DNA of 64,000 nucleotides from Cercospora beticola (lineage: Eukaryota; Ascomycota; Dothideomycetes; Mycosphaerellales; Mycosphaerellaceae). The stretch is from assembly GCF_033473495.1 (NCBI RefSeq), contig NC_088940.1:868001-932000 (forward strand). Direction: 5' to 3'. Of this stretch, positions 33,803-45,554 are shown in pieces. The position numbers and the translations under genes are program-made. Below the pieces are notes generated by a model, which had not been told where the DNA came from, did not search any database, and saw only the letters and a program-made list of their open reading frames with translations. Within the stretch, counting starts at the first letter, position 1. The number at the start of each line of letters is the position of its first letter.

Positions 33803-34852
33803 ATGGATGATCCCGAAGTGAGCAAGGCATTCTTTAGAGCCTTCAGCAGCATTGATCACGGCCGCTCAGCACCAATTGAGCCGATTCCCCTCCAGGCACA
33901 AGACATCTTCCCAGGTATCGGAGAATCCTCCGCCGCTGGCGACAGCAGAGGTGAATATTTGCACATTTCTCAAGGTCAAGGAGGACTGTTCAAATTGCCT
34001 CTGCAATACACCAGTCTCACCGGAAAAGTGACCCAAGACATCAAGGCAGTTGGAACCACATGCTGCTACACCTGCGTCGGAGTCTATGTTCCTGTCAGCG
34101 ACACGCACTTCTTCGCGGCACATATTGATGCCCACAATTTTGAACGACCGAAGCTCGAGCTTATAGAACCGTGCATGGACGCTCTTTGGGTCCTGAATGA
34201 TGAAGAATCTGGGGGCAACCTGACTGAGCGCGTCAAAGATATGCTGCGCGAGGAATTCCGCGAGTTTTTCAGGAATCATCCAACATGTTCCGAGGGGAAC
34301 TTTCATGCACAGACGGAGAAGGCTGCGATCATCATTTGCCCAGATAATGTGATTCGAGGCGTGAAAATGACAGGCGCTTGGGTCATCGAAGCGATCTGCG
34401 AATTCTTTGGACTGCACTACAATGTCAACGAGGACTCACATGGCTTCATCAAGCCACTAGGCGATCGGATTCTGGTTCCCGGCGCAATGTACTTGAAGTG
34501 GCCGCGACAAGATTACAGCAAGCCGATGGCACCAGTGAATGCCAACGCTGATCAGACCAATGAAGACGGCATTTCAGATGAGGATGGCGAGGCAGACAAC
34601 GATGGAATGGCAGACAACGATGGCGAGGCAAATGATAATGGCAAGGCAAACAACGAGGCGAAAGACAAAAGGAAAGCAAAGGTGTACGACAATTGGTACG
34701 TCGACAGAACATTTAAACATGAGGAACCTCACGAACACAACATCTATTCTGTCCACGGCAGGCCATGGACGCTGAGATCAGAAGGCAAACAGTGGCTACG
34801 CATGAAGTCGTATGCGCAGTTGACGGAAATGCCTTTCAACGGGGTCGAATAG
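33803..34852 (+). CDS. Hypothetical protein with acidic Asp/Asn/Gly linker
   Basis: Single exon, 349 aa, starting MDDPEVSKAFF. The N-terminal 230 residues look like a globular domain: VGTTCCYTCVGVYVPVSDTH, FFAAHIDAH, LREEFREFFRNHP, AIIICPDNVIRGVKMTG, WVIEAICEFFGLHY. A low-complexity acidic stretch follows (~residues 255-290, repeats of DEDGEA, DNDGMA and DNDGEA type) and then a C-terminal Trp-containing segment (RPWTLRSEGKQWLRM). No signal peptide or membrane segment. I do not recognise the family. The clean start, codon pattern and domain-like composition support a real gene. Confidence 0.72.
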   Translation: MDDPEVSKAFFRAFSSIDHGRSAPIEPIPLQAQDIFPGIGESSAAGDSRGEYLHISQGQGGLFKLPLQYTSLTGKVTQDIKAVGTTCCYTCVGVYVPVSDTHFFAAHIDAHNFERPKLELIEPCMDALWVLNDEESGGNLTERVKDMLREEFREFFRNHPTCSEGNFHAQTEKAAIIICPDNVIRGVKMTGAWVIEAICEFFGLHYNVNEDSHGFIKPLGDRILVPGAMYLKWPRQDYSKPMAPVNANADQTNEDGISDEDGEADNDGMADNDGEANDNGKANNEAKDKRKAKVYDNWYVDRTFKHEEPHEHNIYSVHGRPWTLRSEGKQWLRMKSYAQLTEMPFNGVE

Positions 34853-35376
34853 TCTGCTTCCATGGCAAAGATGTGGATTCGGAATCTTTCGTTGCGCTGC
34901 GATCACTGGGAACAGTGCATTCACCGTCTGTTGATGGATGTCAGAACAGACTTCGGCATGCAAGTCTAGACAAGTTCATGTAGAGTCTGTCGATTTAAAG
35001 TCTGTTCTTTTCAAACATCCAACCTGAGATGCCTTCGTTAGACGAGCGGCCACAATAGTGGTAGATTGTCAATGGTCCCCATGATCCTCCCCCAATTCCC
35101 ACATCGCTCTAAGCCCAGCTCAACGCGGCCATGCTCTGACGCTCGATCAACGCAAGCTGTAGCACGCCTCGTATGACGTGCTCCTGGAACGTGTCTGTTC
35201 TTCGCGCCGGACACAGAGGTGGATTTCAGAGACACAAGGCGTAAGAAGCTGTGGAGAGTCCTCGTTGATGCTTGTGTGCATCTTCTCCTAGGCTTGCCTT
35301 TGCGCGTCCATGCGAGAGGTGAATCGTGACATTCGTTGCTCTTCAGGGCAAGATCGTGTTTTCCCGGAAACACTAC
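34853..35376. other. Intergenic, convergent 3' region
   Basis: Between two converging genes; presumably 3' UTRs. No motif or repeat seen, and the short frames on either strand have no features. Confidence 0.4.
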
Positions 35377-36715
<1,339 letters not shown>

Positions 36716-38011
36716 GATGGAGTCGTCACAGAATGGCTGCACTGCAAGCTTGCAGGTTGACCGTACTGTGGCTCAAGCGTGAATGGAAGAAGAACTGTCG
36801 ATGGGAATGTGTTACACTTTGCGAGATTTCGTACACTTATCTGTGGCATCTGCATTCTACTGATCTGCCTCGGTCGGGCTTCGTGATCACTTTCACGACA
36901 TGTGCATTTCTAATTGTGCACCGCTCGCTCAGCATAACAATTTTCCTCGGAGTCTGTCCGCAGCGCCGCACTTGATCTGATGCAGTTTAGTCGAGGAAAG
37001 GAGGTCCAATTTTTTCGGAGCAACCATTCGGCCGACGGAGAGGGTAGGGCTGTGATGCCGAGGTCGCCGGATCTTGCGTCGCCGAGATGGGACAGCGGCG
37101 GGCAGGCGATGGACGCAGTCGAATCGGTCCCATCGTTGGGAGCAAGTTCTAGACGATGCGACTCAGAGGTGTGGCCCGACTGCTATGTGTCTCGGAAGGA
37201 CCAGGAAAAGTGGTTGACGCCTCAGGCAACACCGAACTTCTTCGAGCGTTCTGGAACATCCCTTTCCACTTCTGTCACCTCCATGCAGTACAGTACCAGC
37301 CTTTTCATCTCTGTCGACCTCGCCCATCCAGTCTCTGCTTCAGCTTCGCACGCCTCCTTCGGAAGTCGCCCTATTCAGCGAGAGCCACGGCGTCACCTGC
37401 GTCCGCGGCCAGCTCGACGCTGAAAGAGGATGCAGGACGTTATATTGCCATCGGTCTTGGAGTCGTTGGCAAAGGAGTAGCAACTTCGCTTACTTGCGCA
37501 TTACGAACTGCAAAAACAAGAACGCGTTGCAACCTGGCCTGTGTCGACGACTCCAGGCAATAATATGCCAGTCCCAAGGCACGCGAACACTGGAAGGGAG
37601 GTACAAGTCAGCGAGCGAGATTGAGTGGCGTCTCGGCCTTCCCCATCTGTGCTGTTGCCCCTTACGTTCGTGGCATAGCGCCACGTGTCTGGCAAAGCTA
37701 TTGCTCTAGCGCCAACCAAACGGTCGACAGACGGGCTCTTACCGTAATGAGAAAGGGCTTCACGCTCGGGGCGCGCGCTCTCAGCGCAGTCTCGCGCGGC
37801 TAGACACGTTCTCACGGCTGTATACTTTCAAGGCGTCGACAAGCGTCGAGCCTTCGAATGAGGATATGCAATGTGCACGCGAGAGGCTGAAGTATGTACG
37901 CATGGGCCATGCGTTACCAGAATGCCATAAACGCCCGTCCAACTCTTCGTCGCGCAGTGGCACGACTCGTCACTCTCTACCTTCTCCCTCACGACAGCCT
38001 CATCCGCCAAC
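36716..38011. other. Intergenic, no supported gene
   Basis: About 1.3 kb. Two overlapping plus-strand frames of 135-147 codons (36980-37563) are Ser/Arg-rich and motif-free, and I do not accept them as genes. The last ~100 bp are the promoter of the secreted Cys-rich protein. Confidence 0.45.
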
Positions 38012-38675
38012 ATGTTGTTCAGCACAGTCCTGGTTGCCCTTCTCCCCATCGTCGGCGTTCTGGCGAACCCTGCCTCTAAGTCAGACAGCTGCCAGAGCGG
38101 ACCCATCAGCATTAACGGACGCCAATGCGTGCGTAGCTGCAACTACGAGTTCACAAGCGGCAGCTACAAGAACAACTATCAATCCTGCTACGACGACTGT
38201 GTCAAGGCCTGCGCCAAAGATTCGAAATGCCTGAGCGCCAAATGGAGCAAGAAGACCCACAAGTGCTACTATAACGCCAACCCATCTCCGTACTTCGAGA
38301 AGACGAGCAAAGGCCATGGTGTGAAGTGTGCCAAGTAAGACTTCCCAGACGTTCTAGAGTACATCAACCTTCGTTGCAGCGAGCTGACATTTGCTTAGGC
38401 CAGCTCCAAAGATTCCAACTTGCGACACTAACAGCCGCTCCTGCGATGGCGGCTGCTTCTGCGACTTCCGTGTTGGTGCGGAAGGTGGTGCATGCAACGC
38501 TTTTGCTGGTGACTGTTCTGGCCTGTCGAGCTGCAACTCAGACAAGGACTGCCCATCCGGTCGCGCCTGTGTCGATGTGGGATGCAACACTGGGTACAGC
38601 AAAGGCACGTGTTCTTCCTTCACCGAATGCCTGAACAACAAGGGACCACGTTTCTATCCTGGTTCGAGGCAATGA
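38012..38675 (+). CDS. Secreted Cys-rich protein (21 Cys), two exons
   Basis: Exons 38012-38334 and 38399-38675 with a 64-nt intron (GTAAGA...GCTTAG); 199 aa. Residues 1-18 (MLFSTVLVALLPIVGVLA) are a signal peptide. Exon 1 encodes a domain of about 90 residues with nine Cys, including SCNYEFTSG, SCYDDCVKAC and CLSAKW ... CYYN, a spacing reminiscent of PAN/Apple-type modules. Exon 2 encodes a second module with twelve Cys (CDTNSRSCDGGCFCDF, CNSDKDCPSGRAC, CNTGYSKGTC). The intron falls exactly between the two modules. No membrane anchor or catalytic motif. An extracellular disulphide-rich protein, effector-like or carbohydrate-binding; module names are inference. Confidence 0.83.
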
Positions 38676-38943
38676 GTGAAATTGGAAGTGCAACCAGCAG
38701 TTGGGAGTACGTGATTGGGATCGAGAAAGGGCGAGTGAGGCACAGTCTCATAGCAAGTCTCCGGCGACACAATGCGCTAAGCGTCTTGGTTGTTGCTAAA
38801 CATAGGCATGCATGCTGTGCCGCAATGGGTGGTTAAGATTGATTCAGTACATGATTCTTACGAAGTTATGAGACAAATGTCCAAGTGCATCGCAACTAGT
38901 CAGAGCATCGGTATTGTCAATATTTAACCAATTTTTAATCACC

Positions 38944-39826
38944 ATGAATGAACTCCGCAAGAAGGGCGTAGCCGAAGTTATCGCATGTCCAGATGCAAGC
39001 CGTTCCGGAGATGGCGCCTGGCTGCTCGACACAGCCATTCCGTTTGAGACCATGATACATGAAATGCTCGCTACAGAACCCTCACTTACCCCAGCGGCCT
39101 GTATGCAAGGACTAAGAGCAGTCTGGGACGAAAACTGGTACGCCCGTTTCGAGAGGTTTAGTGCTTACAACTCACCTTCATTCTGTCGAGATGCAACTCG
39201 TTCTACAACAGGCGAATGGATTCTTCCAGATCATGTTCCCGTAGAGACATTGATCCCGAGCATGAAGTCTCGAGACCCGTCGCTGACCACTGCCGAATGC
39301 TTTCAAAAGCTCAATGCCGCCTGGGACGACCCAGGTGAAGGGAAAGACTGGGCGGCTGCTCGTGAATCTCACAGTATCTCGATACATTTCTTCTTGGATC
39401 CTATCAAGACCAAGCAGGAACGGTCTGACAGGACGGAACGGGATGATCATGGCGACATCATAAGTCACCAGACTGGTGCGGACTACGCCGGGGCGTGGGG
39501 CATGACGATGAGGCAAAAGGCTGCTGCAGATAGGCTGAAAGAGGCGCATCCAGAACGGAAGTGGTCAGAGTGTTATGCAGAAGCTGGAGGCGTCTGGGGG
39601 TGGCGTGAGTATAACGTTTGCGAACCGTCACGCCATGGTACTAGAGCTGATGAGGTGGGCAGATTACAGGCGTGTAGAGGACGAAGGCGGAAGAACTGCT
39701 GAGGAAATGGTCGACCTGGATGGAGACCAGTCGATTTGTGCTGAGCATGATAGATGGCAGGCTCACTTGCAGCATATGTTGGCGCTTCGTCGCCAAGAAC
39801 CAGGTGTTGGCTCACCAAAGATATGA
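38944..39826 (+). CDS. Hypothetical protein with two internal ~48-residue repeats
   Basis: Exons 38944-39604 and 39645-39826; the 40-nt intron (GTGAGT...TACTAG) is short but keeps frame; 280 aa. Residues 15-62 and 81-128 are clearly related: each begins C-x-DA-x-RS, has GxW-L/I-L, a VPxET-like turn (IPFETMI / VPVETLI), PSLTPAAC / PSLTTAEC, and ends in AVWD / AAWD. A third, diverged copy of the last part (AHPERKWSEC...GGVWGW) lies near residue 200. The pattern looks like a small helical repeat domain. No signal peptide or membrane segment, and no recognised family. If the intron is not used, the protein would end after an Arg-rich tail at 39702. Confidence 0.65.
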
Positions 39827-40026
39827 CCAAGGAGAGGAAACAAAAGCATTGGCTTGATGCATTTGACGCTTGCAAAAGAGGTCGGAGATATGGGTTTCGT
39901 CGTCCACGGCTTTCTTCCAATAGATAGTCTGCCCCGTCATACTCCCTGGCTGGAGCAAATTAACTCGTGAAGGGCATAAGTCATGAAGTTACATTCCTGT
40001 CTTGTCGTAATGCTGTCCCGACAGGC

Positions 40027-40835
40027 TCATGGCCCTGCTTCTTCCTCCTCATCTCGCTGGAGCGCTGCTAGAGCTCCACTCGACACTTCTGCTTTTGTCC
40101 CCCGGGGTACATCTTTGATGATCCGGGCCGGGTTGCCAGCGACAACTTTATAGGGAGGAACATCCTGCGGTAACGAACATCAGCATGAGATTCAATGTTG
40201 ATGAATCGAAGCAAGAGAGAATCGATACCTTCGTCACGACACTACCAGCTCCAACCGTGCAACCCTGTCCGATGGTAACCCCTGGCAAGATGATCACATT
40301 CCCGCCGAGCCAACAATCTTCGCCAATGTTGATCTCGCCACCCAGCTCTGGTCCTTGAGTACCATTACGTACCTCAGGATCTAGAGGATGAGTGCCACTA
40401 TACAATGACACGTTGCTGGCGATCAAAGTTCTAGAGCCAATCCGGACTTTGCAGGTGTCCAGAATGGTACAATTGAAATTGATGAAAACATTCTTGCCGA
40501 GTTCGACATTCGTCCCATAATCAATTCGAACCGGCGGTTCAACCCAAGCATCGTTAGCGAAGAGTTCTTCGTCGTCTTCTTCCGTTTGTGCTTTGTCCGG
40601 GAGTGGAGACTTGTCGCCAACGATACTGGATGAGGTGAGCGAATGTTCTCGACATAGTGCCGTCGCTTACGGACTCTCGCCACAATTCTACTTGGCGTCT
40701 CCTTGTCACTTCCCCGGCATTATTGTATCGATTGCAAGCTTGGGTACATCGACGGCGGCCGTTGACCATTTCTGGTGTGAATGCATAGTAAAGCTCGCCT
40801 CGAAGCGCACGACTTTTGTTTTCTGACATGGTCAT
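40027..40835 (-). CDS. Maltose/galactoside O-acetyltransferase-like enzyme (left-handed beta-helix)
   Basis: Three exons: 40835-40675, 40625-40229, 40164-40027; 231 aa. Introns are 49 nt (donor GTCCGT, unusual) and 64 nt (GTATCG...CCGCAG). Start chosen at MTMSENKSRAL, before the conserved RGELYYAFTPEMVNGRRRC of the maltose-acetyltransferase N-terminal domain. Then RQVELWRD, YGTNVELGKNVFINFN, IASNVSLYSGTHPLDPE with the catalytic His in GTHP, [33 protein letters not shown] (hexapeptide coils) and VVAGNPARIIK. It acetylates a sugar or related hydroxyl using acetyl-CoA. The stronger consensus donor 4 nt downstream (GTAAGC) would break the frame, so the first splice needs confirmation. Confidence 0.88.
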
Positions 40836-41052
40836 TCTGACTGATATAACAACTCTGTCTGTGAATGTTTCAGACACAGATTGAGAAATGTATTGTCAAC
40901 ATGGCAGGCACAGCTGGAGCAAGTCCGATACATGGCAGCCGGGCCGGGTCTGCTGTGGCCGTGAAGCTTTCCGGCCCGACAGTCTCGCCGATACAGTCGC
41001 CATACTTGCCCGTTTCAGCTTAGATCAACTAACTTCCTGCAACAACAACACC

Positions 41053-42231
41053 ATGTCGCTCAAGTACGGCCTCAATGTGAAGAAGAAAGGCGCACCGCCT
41101 CCCAGGCGGACCCTCCTCGATGATGAAGATGGCGACGATGAACCTCAAAATTCTGGCCCAGCAGAAGTCGCTGTCGAGGAAATCAGCACCTTTGGCCGCA
41201 GCACGAAGCCAGCACCTCAATCAAAACCTGCTCCTGGTCTTTCGAAACCGCCGCCCAAGAATCCTCCAAAACGAATGAACGATGAAGATGATTCCCGACA
41301 AGACCTCTCTGCCTTGCGCGCCGCGCAAAACAAAGTCAAGGACGCCCAGGAAGCAGATGCCGCGATTTTCGACTATGATTCCTTCCACGATGCGAAGACT
41401 TCCGTGACGGAGGCTAAGAAAGCCGCGCAAAAGGAAGATGCAATTCTGCGAAAACCGAAGTACATCAACAATTTGCTAGAGTCTGCTTCGAGACGGAAGC
41501 AAGATCAGCAGATCGCGAAGGAGAAGCTATTGCAAAAAGAGCGAGAAGCTGAGGGAGATGAATTTGCGGATAAGGAGAAATTCGTGACAGGGGCATACAA
41601 GGCTCAACAGGAGGAGACAAGGAGGCTGGAAGAGGAAGAGAAGAAGAGGGCCGAAGAAGAGGCAAAGCGGAGGGGAAATAAGCTTGTGGGAGGGATGGCA
41701 GGCTTTTACCGCACGATGATGGATCAGAGTGAGAAGCAACATCAGGAAGCAGTGGAGGCCGCCGAGAAAGCGGAGAAAGAAGGTGTCAAGATTGGCGAAG
41801 GGGAGCGCAAGAAGACGGACGCTGAACTTGCTGAAGAGGCGAAGGCGGCAGGAAAGAATATCCATGTCAATGAGGAAGGTCAAATTACAGACAAGCGAGA
41901 GCTACTATCTGCTGGGTTGAATATTGTACCGTCTGGCAAAGGGTCCGATCGACGAGGGGCAGATCATTTGAAGAGTTCGAATCGTCCTGCGCAGTCGGCC
42001 TTCCCGTCAAGGAATAAGGATGCTCAGCAGGCCACGAGGGAGAGGCAGAGCAGGATGATGGAAGAGCAGATTGCTGAACGACAAAAGCGACAGCGTGAGG
42101 AAGAAGACGCTGAACGGGAAAAGCTGGAGAAGGCTGCAAAATCGACCAAGACTGCTGCGGACGTGAGCGATGCGAAGGCGAGATACCTGGCGCGGAAAGC
42201 AGCGAAGGAGAAGGAGAAGAGTGGTGTCTGA
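41053..42231 (+). CDS. NSRP1-like nuclear speckle splicing regulator (DUF2040)
   Basis: Single exon, 392 aa from ATG 41053 (MSLKYGLNVKKKG); the frame extends upstream to 40888, but family members start at MSLKYGLN. The DUF2040 core is plain: IFDYDSFHDAKT, RKPKYINNLLESASRRKQDQQIAKE, EGDEFADKEKFVTGAYKAQ, followed by a long Glu/Lys/Arg coiled coil and GGMAGFYRTMM. The C-terminal part is charged and disordered and ends ARYLARKAAKEKEKSG. The metazoan member (CCDC55/NSRP1) is a nuclear splicing regulator; a nuclear role in RNA processing is likely here too. It is divergent from the acetyltransferase gene, starts 217 bp apart. Confidence 0.88.
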   Translation: MSLKYGLNVKKKGAPPPRRTLLDDEDGDDEPQNSGPAEVAVEEISTFGRSTKPAPQSKPAPGLSKPPPKNPPKRMNDEDDSRQDLSALRAAQNKVKDAQEADAAIFDYDSFHDAKTSVTEAKKAAQKEDAILRKPKYINNLLESASRRKQDQQIAKEKLLQKEREAEGDEFADKEKFVTGAYKAQQEETRRLEEEEKKRAEEEAKRRGNKLVGGMAGFYRTMMDQSEKQHQEAVEAAEKAEKEGVKIGEGERKKTDAELAEEAKAAGKNIHVNEEGQITDKRELLSAGLNIVPSGKGSDRRGADHLKSSNRPAQSAFPSRNKDAQQATRERQSRMMEEQIAERQKRQREEEDAEREKLEKAAKSTKTAADVSDAKARYLARKAAKEKEKSGV

Positions 42232-42324
42232 AGAACGGTCTTGTGCGATCGCTGAACCTTGAGCGATCTCTGATACATGCGCTCGGCGGGGGCGCAGCAC
42301 CATGGTCCTTGCCTGGGTTGCGCA

Positions 42325-42691
42325 TGGCGACTATGTCACAGCCTTGAGCCAGCAGTTTTACTTCTGCGACTCACCCGAATTTTCTCGGGGGAAGGCACCT
42401 TCCATTTCGCCTCTCGAGTGCTGATATCGTGGAAGGTAAAGCTTCTCCTCTCGCCAGCCTCACAGCTTCGGCATTGACGAAAGTCTCGAGCAGCATTGCT
42501 ACTATGTCCTCTGGCAGCAACGATCGGGACGTCGGAAGTGCCCAATTCAGCGTCGGTCCCTACCCTGCACTCCTGAAGCTTGGAGACTGATCTCGCTCGA
42601 AGATTTGAAAAGGCATCCCTTCTTTTCGCAGGGCTTGAGCCATCATGAAGCCGCTGTTCCCAGCAACGGTGATCAGAAAAGGTTTGGCCAT
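42325..42691 (-). pseudogene. Decayed N-terminal fragment of a FAD-dependent monooxygenase
   Basis: From ATG 42691 the frame reads like the Rossmann start of a salicylate-hydroxylase-type flavoprotein monooxygenase: MAKPFLITVAG, MMAQALRKEGMPFQIFERD, SPSFRSAG. The dinucleotide motif GxGxxG has decayed to AGNSGF. A TAG at 42562-42560 sits where the family has Trp; beyond it LNWALPTSRSLLPEDIV continues in frame. The homologous reading then moves to another frame (DISTREAKWKVP, EKIRVSR) and later to a third (KLLAQGCDIV). At least one stop and two frameshifts, and only ~120 of the usual ~400+ residues remain. No complete copy is in the window. Family call is from motif order and memory. Confidence 0.72.
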
Positions 42692-43000
42692 GGCTCAAAC
42701 GAGGCAGGGACGAGAAGTTGCGAAGGAGTCGCGCCTTGGAGCCGCTTATGCATTGTTTCCGAAGAGCCTGCGTGAGGTAGCAGCCATGATGATTCACGTG
42801 TGCTGGCCCGTACGCATGAATGTTCATGCCTGCGTAATGACATAGCACAAAATCAGCCGCTATCGATATGCGTTGCCGCTCGCTCTGCAAAGGGTTACGT
42901 CCGACGCATATGACCAAGCTTTACGGCCATGTCGCCACAAGGACGGTAGTCTGTCCAAGTGCAAACTTCGGCCATGTTAAAATGAGTGCTTCAATGCCAC

Positions 43001-43722
43001 TCAATCAATCTCGTCCTCTATCTCAGCAGATTTCAAGCCACGCTTGAATGTTGTAAAGCCAGTGGGCAACCAGCGACGGTAATGGTATTTGAATACGGCC
43101 TTGCCATGAATCAATGCCAGGGGAATTGGTCCATAATGTCTGGAGTCGCGAGAGTGCGCAAGATTGTCGCCAGCCACCCAGCAATGCCCTTCCGGTACCT
43201 ACCATATGTTAATTTTCCTGAAACAATTGGCAATGGACATCGCTGTGCTCCTACCTGAATCATTGCATCGCTCTTGCCAGGTGTATCCATCAGTACGAAG
43301 TCACCTGGCATTCCCACCACCCTTTTGAGACCATACTCATCTTTGATAGGTATTTTGAAACTGACCAAGTCGCCTAGCTGAATGCCTCGTCCTCGCCTGT
43401 AATATCTACTAAGGCACACCAGATCACCGGTGTAGGCAAACGTCGGCAGCATAGACTGCCCGTGGCAGTTATCGATCACGTAGAAATAGTTCGTGAAGAC
43501 ATGGTAGCCGAGCAAGAATGCGGTGGCATACATCATGGAGGGTAGAGGGTTGACATTCCGCCAGTTGATTTTCGTCAGGTAGTCCCATGTTTTCACTAAT
43601 GGTGACTTGCTTTCGTTGCTGGGCTTCGCACGTGTGTTCCTGGATGATGTCGATGCAATGTTGCGCCAATGCCGCGCTATGGGCTGCGAGAGACCTCGCG
43701 ATGACAGACGAGAGAAAATCAT
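43001..43722 (-). CDS. IMP1: Mitochondrial inner membrane protease subunit 1
   Basis: Exons 43722-43255 and 43198-43001, intron 56 nt (GTAGGA...TGGTAG); 221 aa. A signal-peptidase-I family Ser/Lys protease that cleaves sorting signals of proteins exported to the mitochondrial intermembrane space. N-terminal ~45 residues are Arg/Ser-rich (presequence-like), then a membrane segment (MMYATAFLLGYHVF). Catalytic Ser90 lies in HGQSMLPTF and the general-base Lys133 in YGLKRVVGMPGD. Exon 2 supplies VPEGHCWVAGDNLAHSRDSRHYGPIP, the conserved box typical of the Imp1 rather than the Imp2 subunit. It shares a 231-bp divergent promoter with EBP2. Confidence 0.93.
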
Positions 43723-43953
43723 GGCTGATGAGCTGACATGTTGTATTCCCGCTCTGATCGTGAGTTGCGAGGGAGGACATACGCCGCGGGAGTCTGCACA
43801 TTCAACTTAGAGTTCGGTTCGGCAGCGGCTTCCGAGCACGCTAGCAGGGATTCGGCACGCAACCCAAAAGTTCTTGCTCGAGAAAGAAGCTGCACTGCTG
43901 CTTCGCACTACGATCCCACCTCGATATTCTCTTTCCATAAACGGTTCGACACA
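43723..43953. promoter_or_regulatory. Divergent promoter of IMP1 and EBP2
   Basis: Only 231 bp separate the two start codons. A GATGAG hexamer (PAC-like element common before ribosome-biogenesis genes) occurs just next to the IMP1 start at about 43724. One hexamer is weak evidence. Confidence 0.35.
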
Positions 43954-45304
43954 ATGGCGAAAGCACTCAAGTTGAAAGCTGCGCTCGACAGGCAAAAGGG
44001 TGTCGATCACAAACTCGAAAAGCAAAAGAAGAAGCAGAAAGAGGCAGAGAAGCGCAAGCGAGCGAAGCAGTCGAAAAACGATGCTGATGAAGGCGACGAG
44101 AATGAGGGAGATGAGGTTGACTTCTCTGCACTCGAGAATGTCCTTGCCGGCGCAGAGGTCATCGAAGTCGACGGCGAGGAAAAGGTGGACAAGAGACAGA
44201 AACCCAAGGCCGGCAATCGCAAAGAGCGAAGAGCCGCCATGCTTGCCGCCAAAGCAGCTGCCGAGGCAGAGGAGATAGCGAATGGCGGCAAGAAGGAGGA
44301 AGACGCAGAAGGTTGGGAGACCGACGAGAGCGAGGACGCGGAGGATGCAAATGGCGGCGTTGAGATCGGCCCACTGTCGGACGAATCTGAGTCGGAGTCT
44401 GAGATCGAGAACGACGCTGCTGAGGATGACGAAGACGACGAAGAGGACGAAGAGGATATCCCGCTATCAGATCTCGAATCACTGGCGTCCGAAGACAAGG
44501 AAGACGTTGTCCCACATCAGCGTTTGACCATCAACAACACGGCTGCTCTTGCACGATCATTAAAGTCAATCGCACTGCCTGCCGACCTGCCATTTTCTGC
44601 TGTCCAAGCGATCACTTCCGAGGAGCCTGTTCAGATCGCAGATGTCGAGGATGATCTAAACCGCGAGCTCGCCTTTTATCGACAATCACTCAACGCAGTC
44701 GCAGCCGCGCGCTCGAAGCTGAAGGCGGAAGGGGTACCGTTCAGCAGACCGACCGACTATTTCGCTGAGATGGTGAAGTCAGAGGAGCAGATGGGCAAGG
44801 TGCGAGCGAAATTGTTAGATACCGAAGCGAGGAAGAAGGCAAGTTCGGACGCGAGAAGGCAAAGGGATCTCAAGAAGTTCGGCAAGCAGGTACAGATTGC
44901 GAAGTTGCAGGAAAGGCAGAAGGAAAAAACGGCGACGTTGGACCGCATTCAGACTCTCAAGCGGAGTAAGTCAAAGTATCGCTATCTGCAGTTGTATTGT
45001 ATCGTGCTGACCCGTTACAGAACGCCAAGGCGCAGATCTCGCAGCCAACGAGGACGATCCATTCGACGTCGCGCTGGAAGACGCCGCCACTACTGCTGCA
45101 AAGGACAAGGCAGAGCGAAGAGCTAAGGGTGATGGACCAAACAGGAAACGTCAGAAGAAGAATGAGAAGTTCGGGTTTGGTGGCAAGAAGCGATTCTCTA
45201 AGAGCAACGATGCCAAATCGACCGCAGATGACAGCGGGTATTCAGTGAAGAAGATGAAGGCTGGTAGCAAGCGACCAGGCAAGAGCAAGCGTGCACGAAC
45301 ATAG
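43954..45304 (+). CDS. EBP2: rRNA-processing protein EBP2
   Basis: Exons 43954-44965 and 45021-45304, intron 55 nt (GTAAGT...TTACAG); 431 aa. A nucleolar protein needed for 27S pre-rRNA processing and 60S subunit assembly. Start MAKALKLKAALDRQ. The N-terminal half is a Lys-rich coiled coil followed by long Asp/Glu/Ser acidic tracts; the conserved core holds VEDDLNRELAFYRQSLNAV, GVPFSRPTDYFAEMVKSEEQM, and DLKKFGKQVQIAKLQERQKEK. Exon 2 encodes DDPFDVALED and the signature NEKFGFGGKKRFSKSND, ending KRPGKSKRAR. Gene order and motifs are clear. Confidence 0.94.
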
Positions 45305-45554
45305 TGTAATGTCAGAAGGCGGTGCAAAAATGTGCTTGTATGGGGATTTAGCGAGGCGTTCGGTACGTAAAAATGCACAGTCGATTGGAATTACGCCATG
45401 GTCTATGGCGTTCTGACTACCAGATCCACGTCGTCCCCCGATTTCTGCCTCAGTCGTCAAAAGCTCAGAAAGCGAACTGAGATTATCGACACGCCTCTCC
45501 AGTTCCTCCCCCGTCGGAGTCTCGCACTTGATAACATTCGAAGTTCAGATATGC

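Noticed and set aside
36980..37563. Two overlapping plus-strand frames of 135-147 codons
   Set aside because: They overlap in different frames, are Ser/Arg-rich and lack motifs, targeting signals or splice partners.
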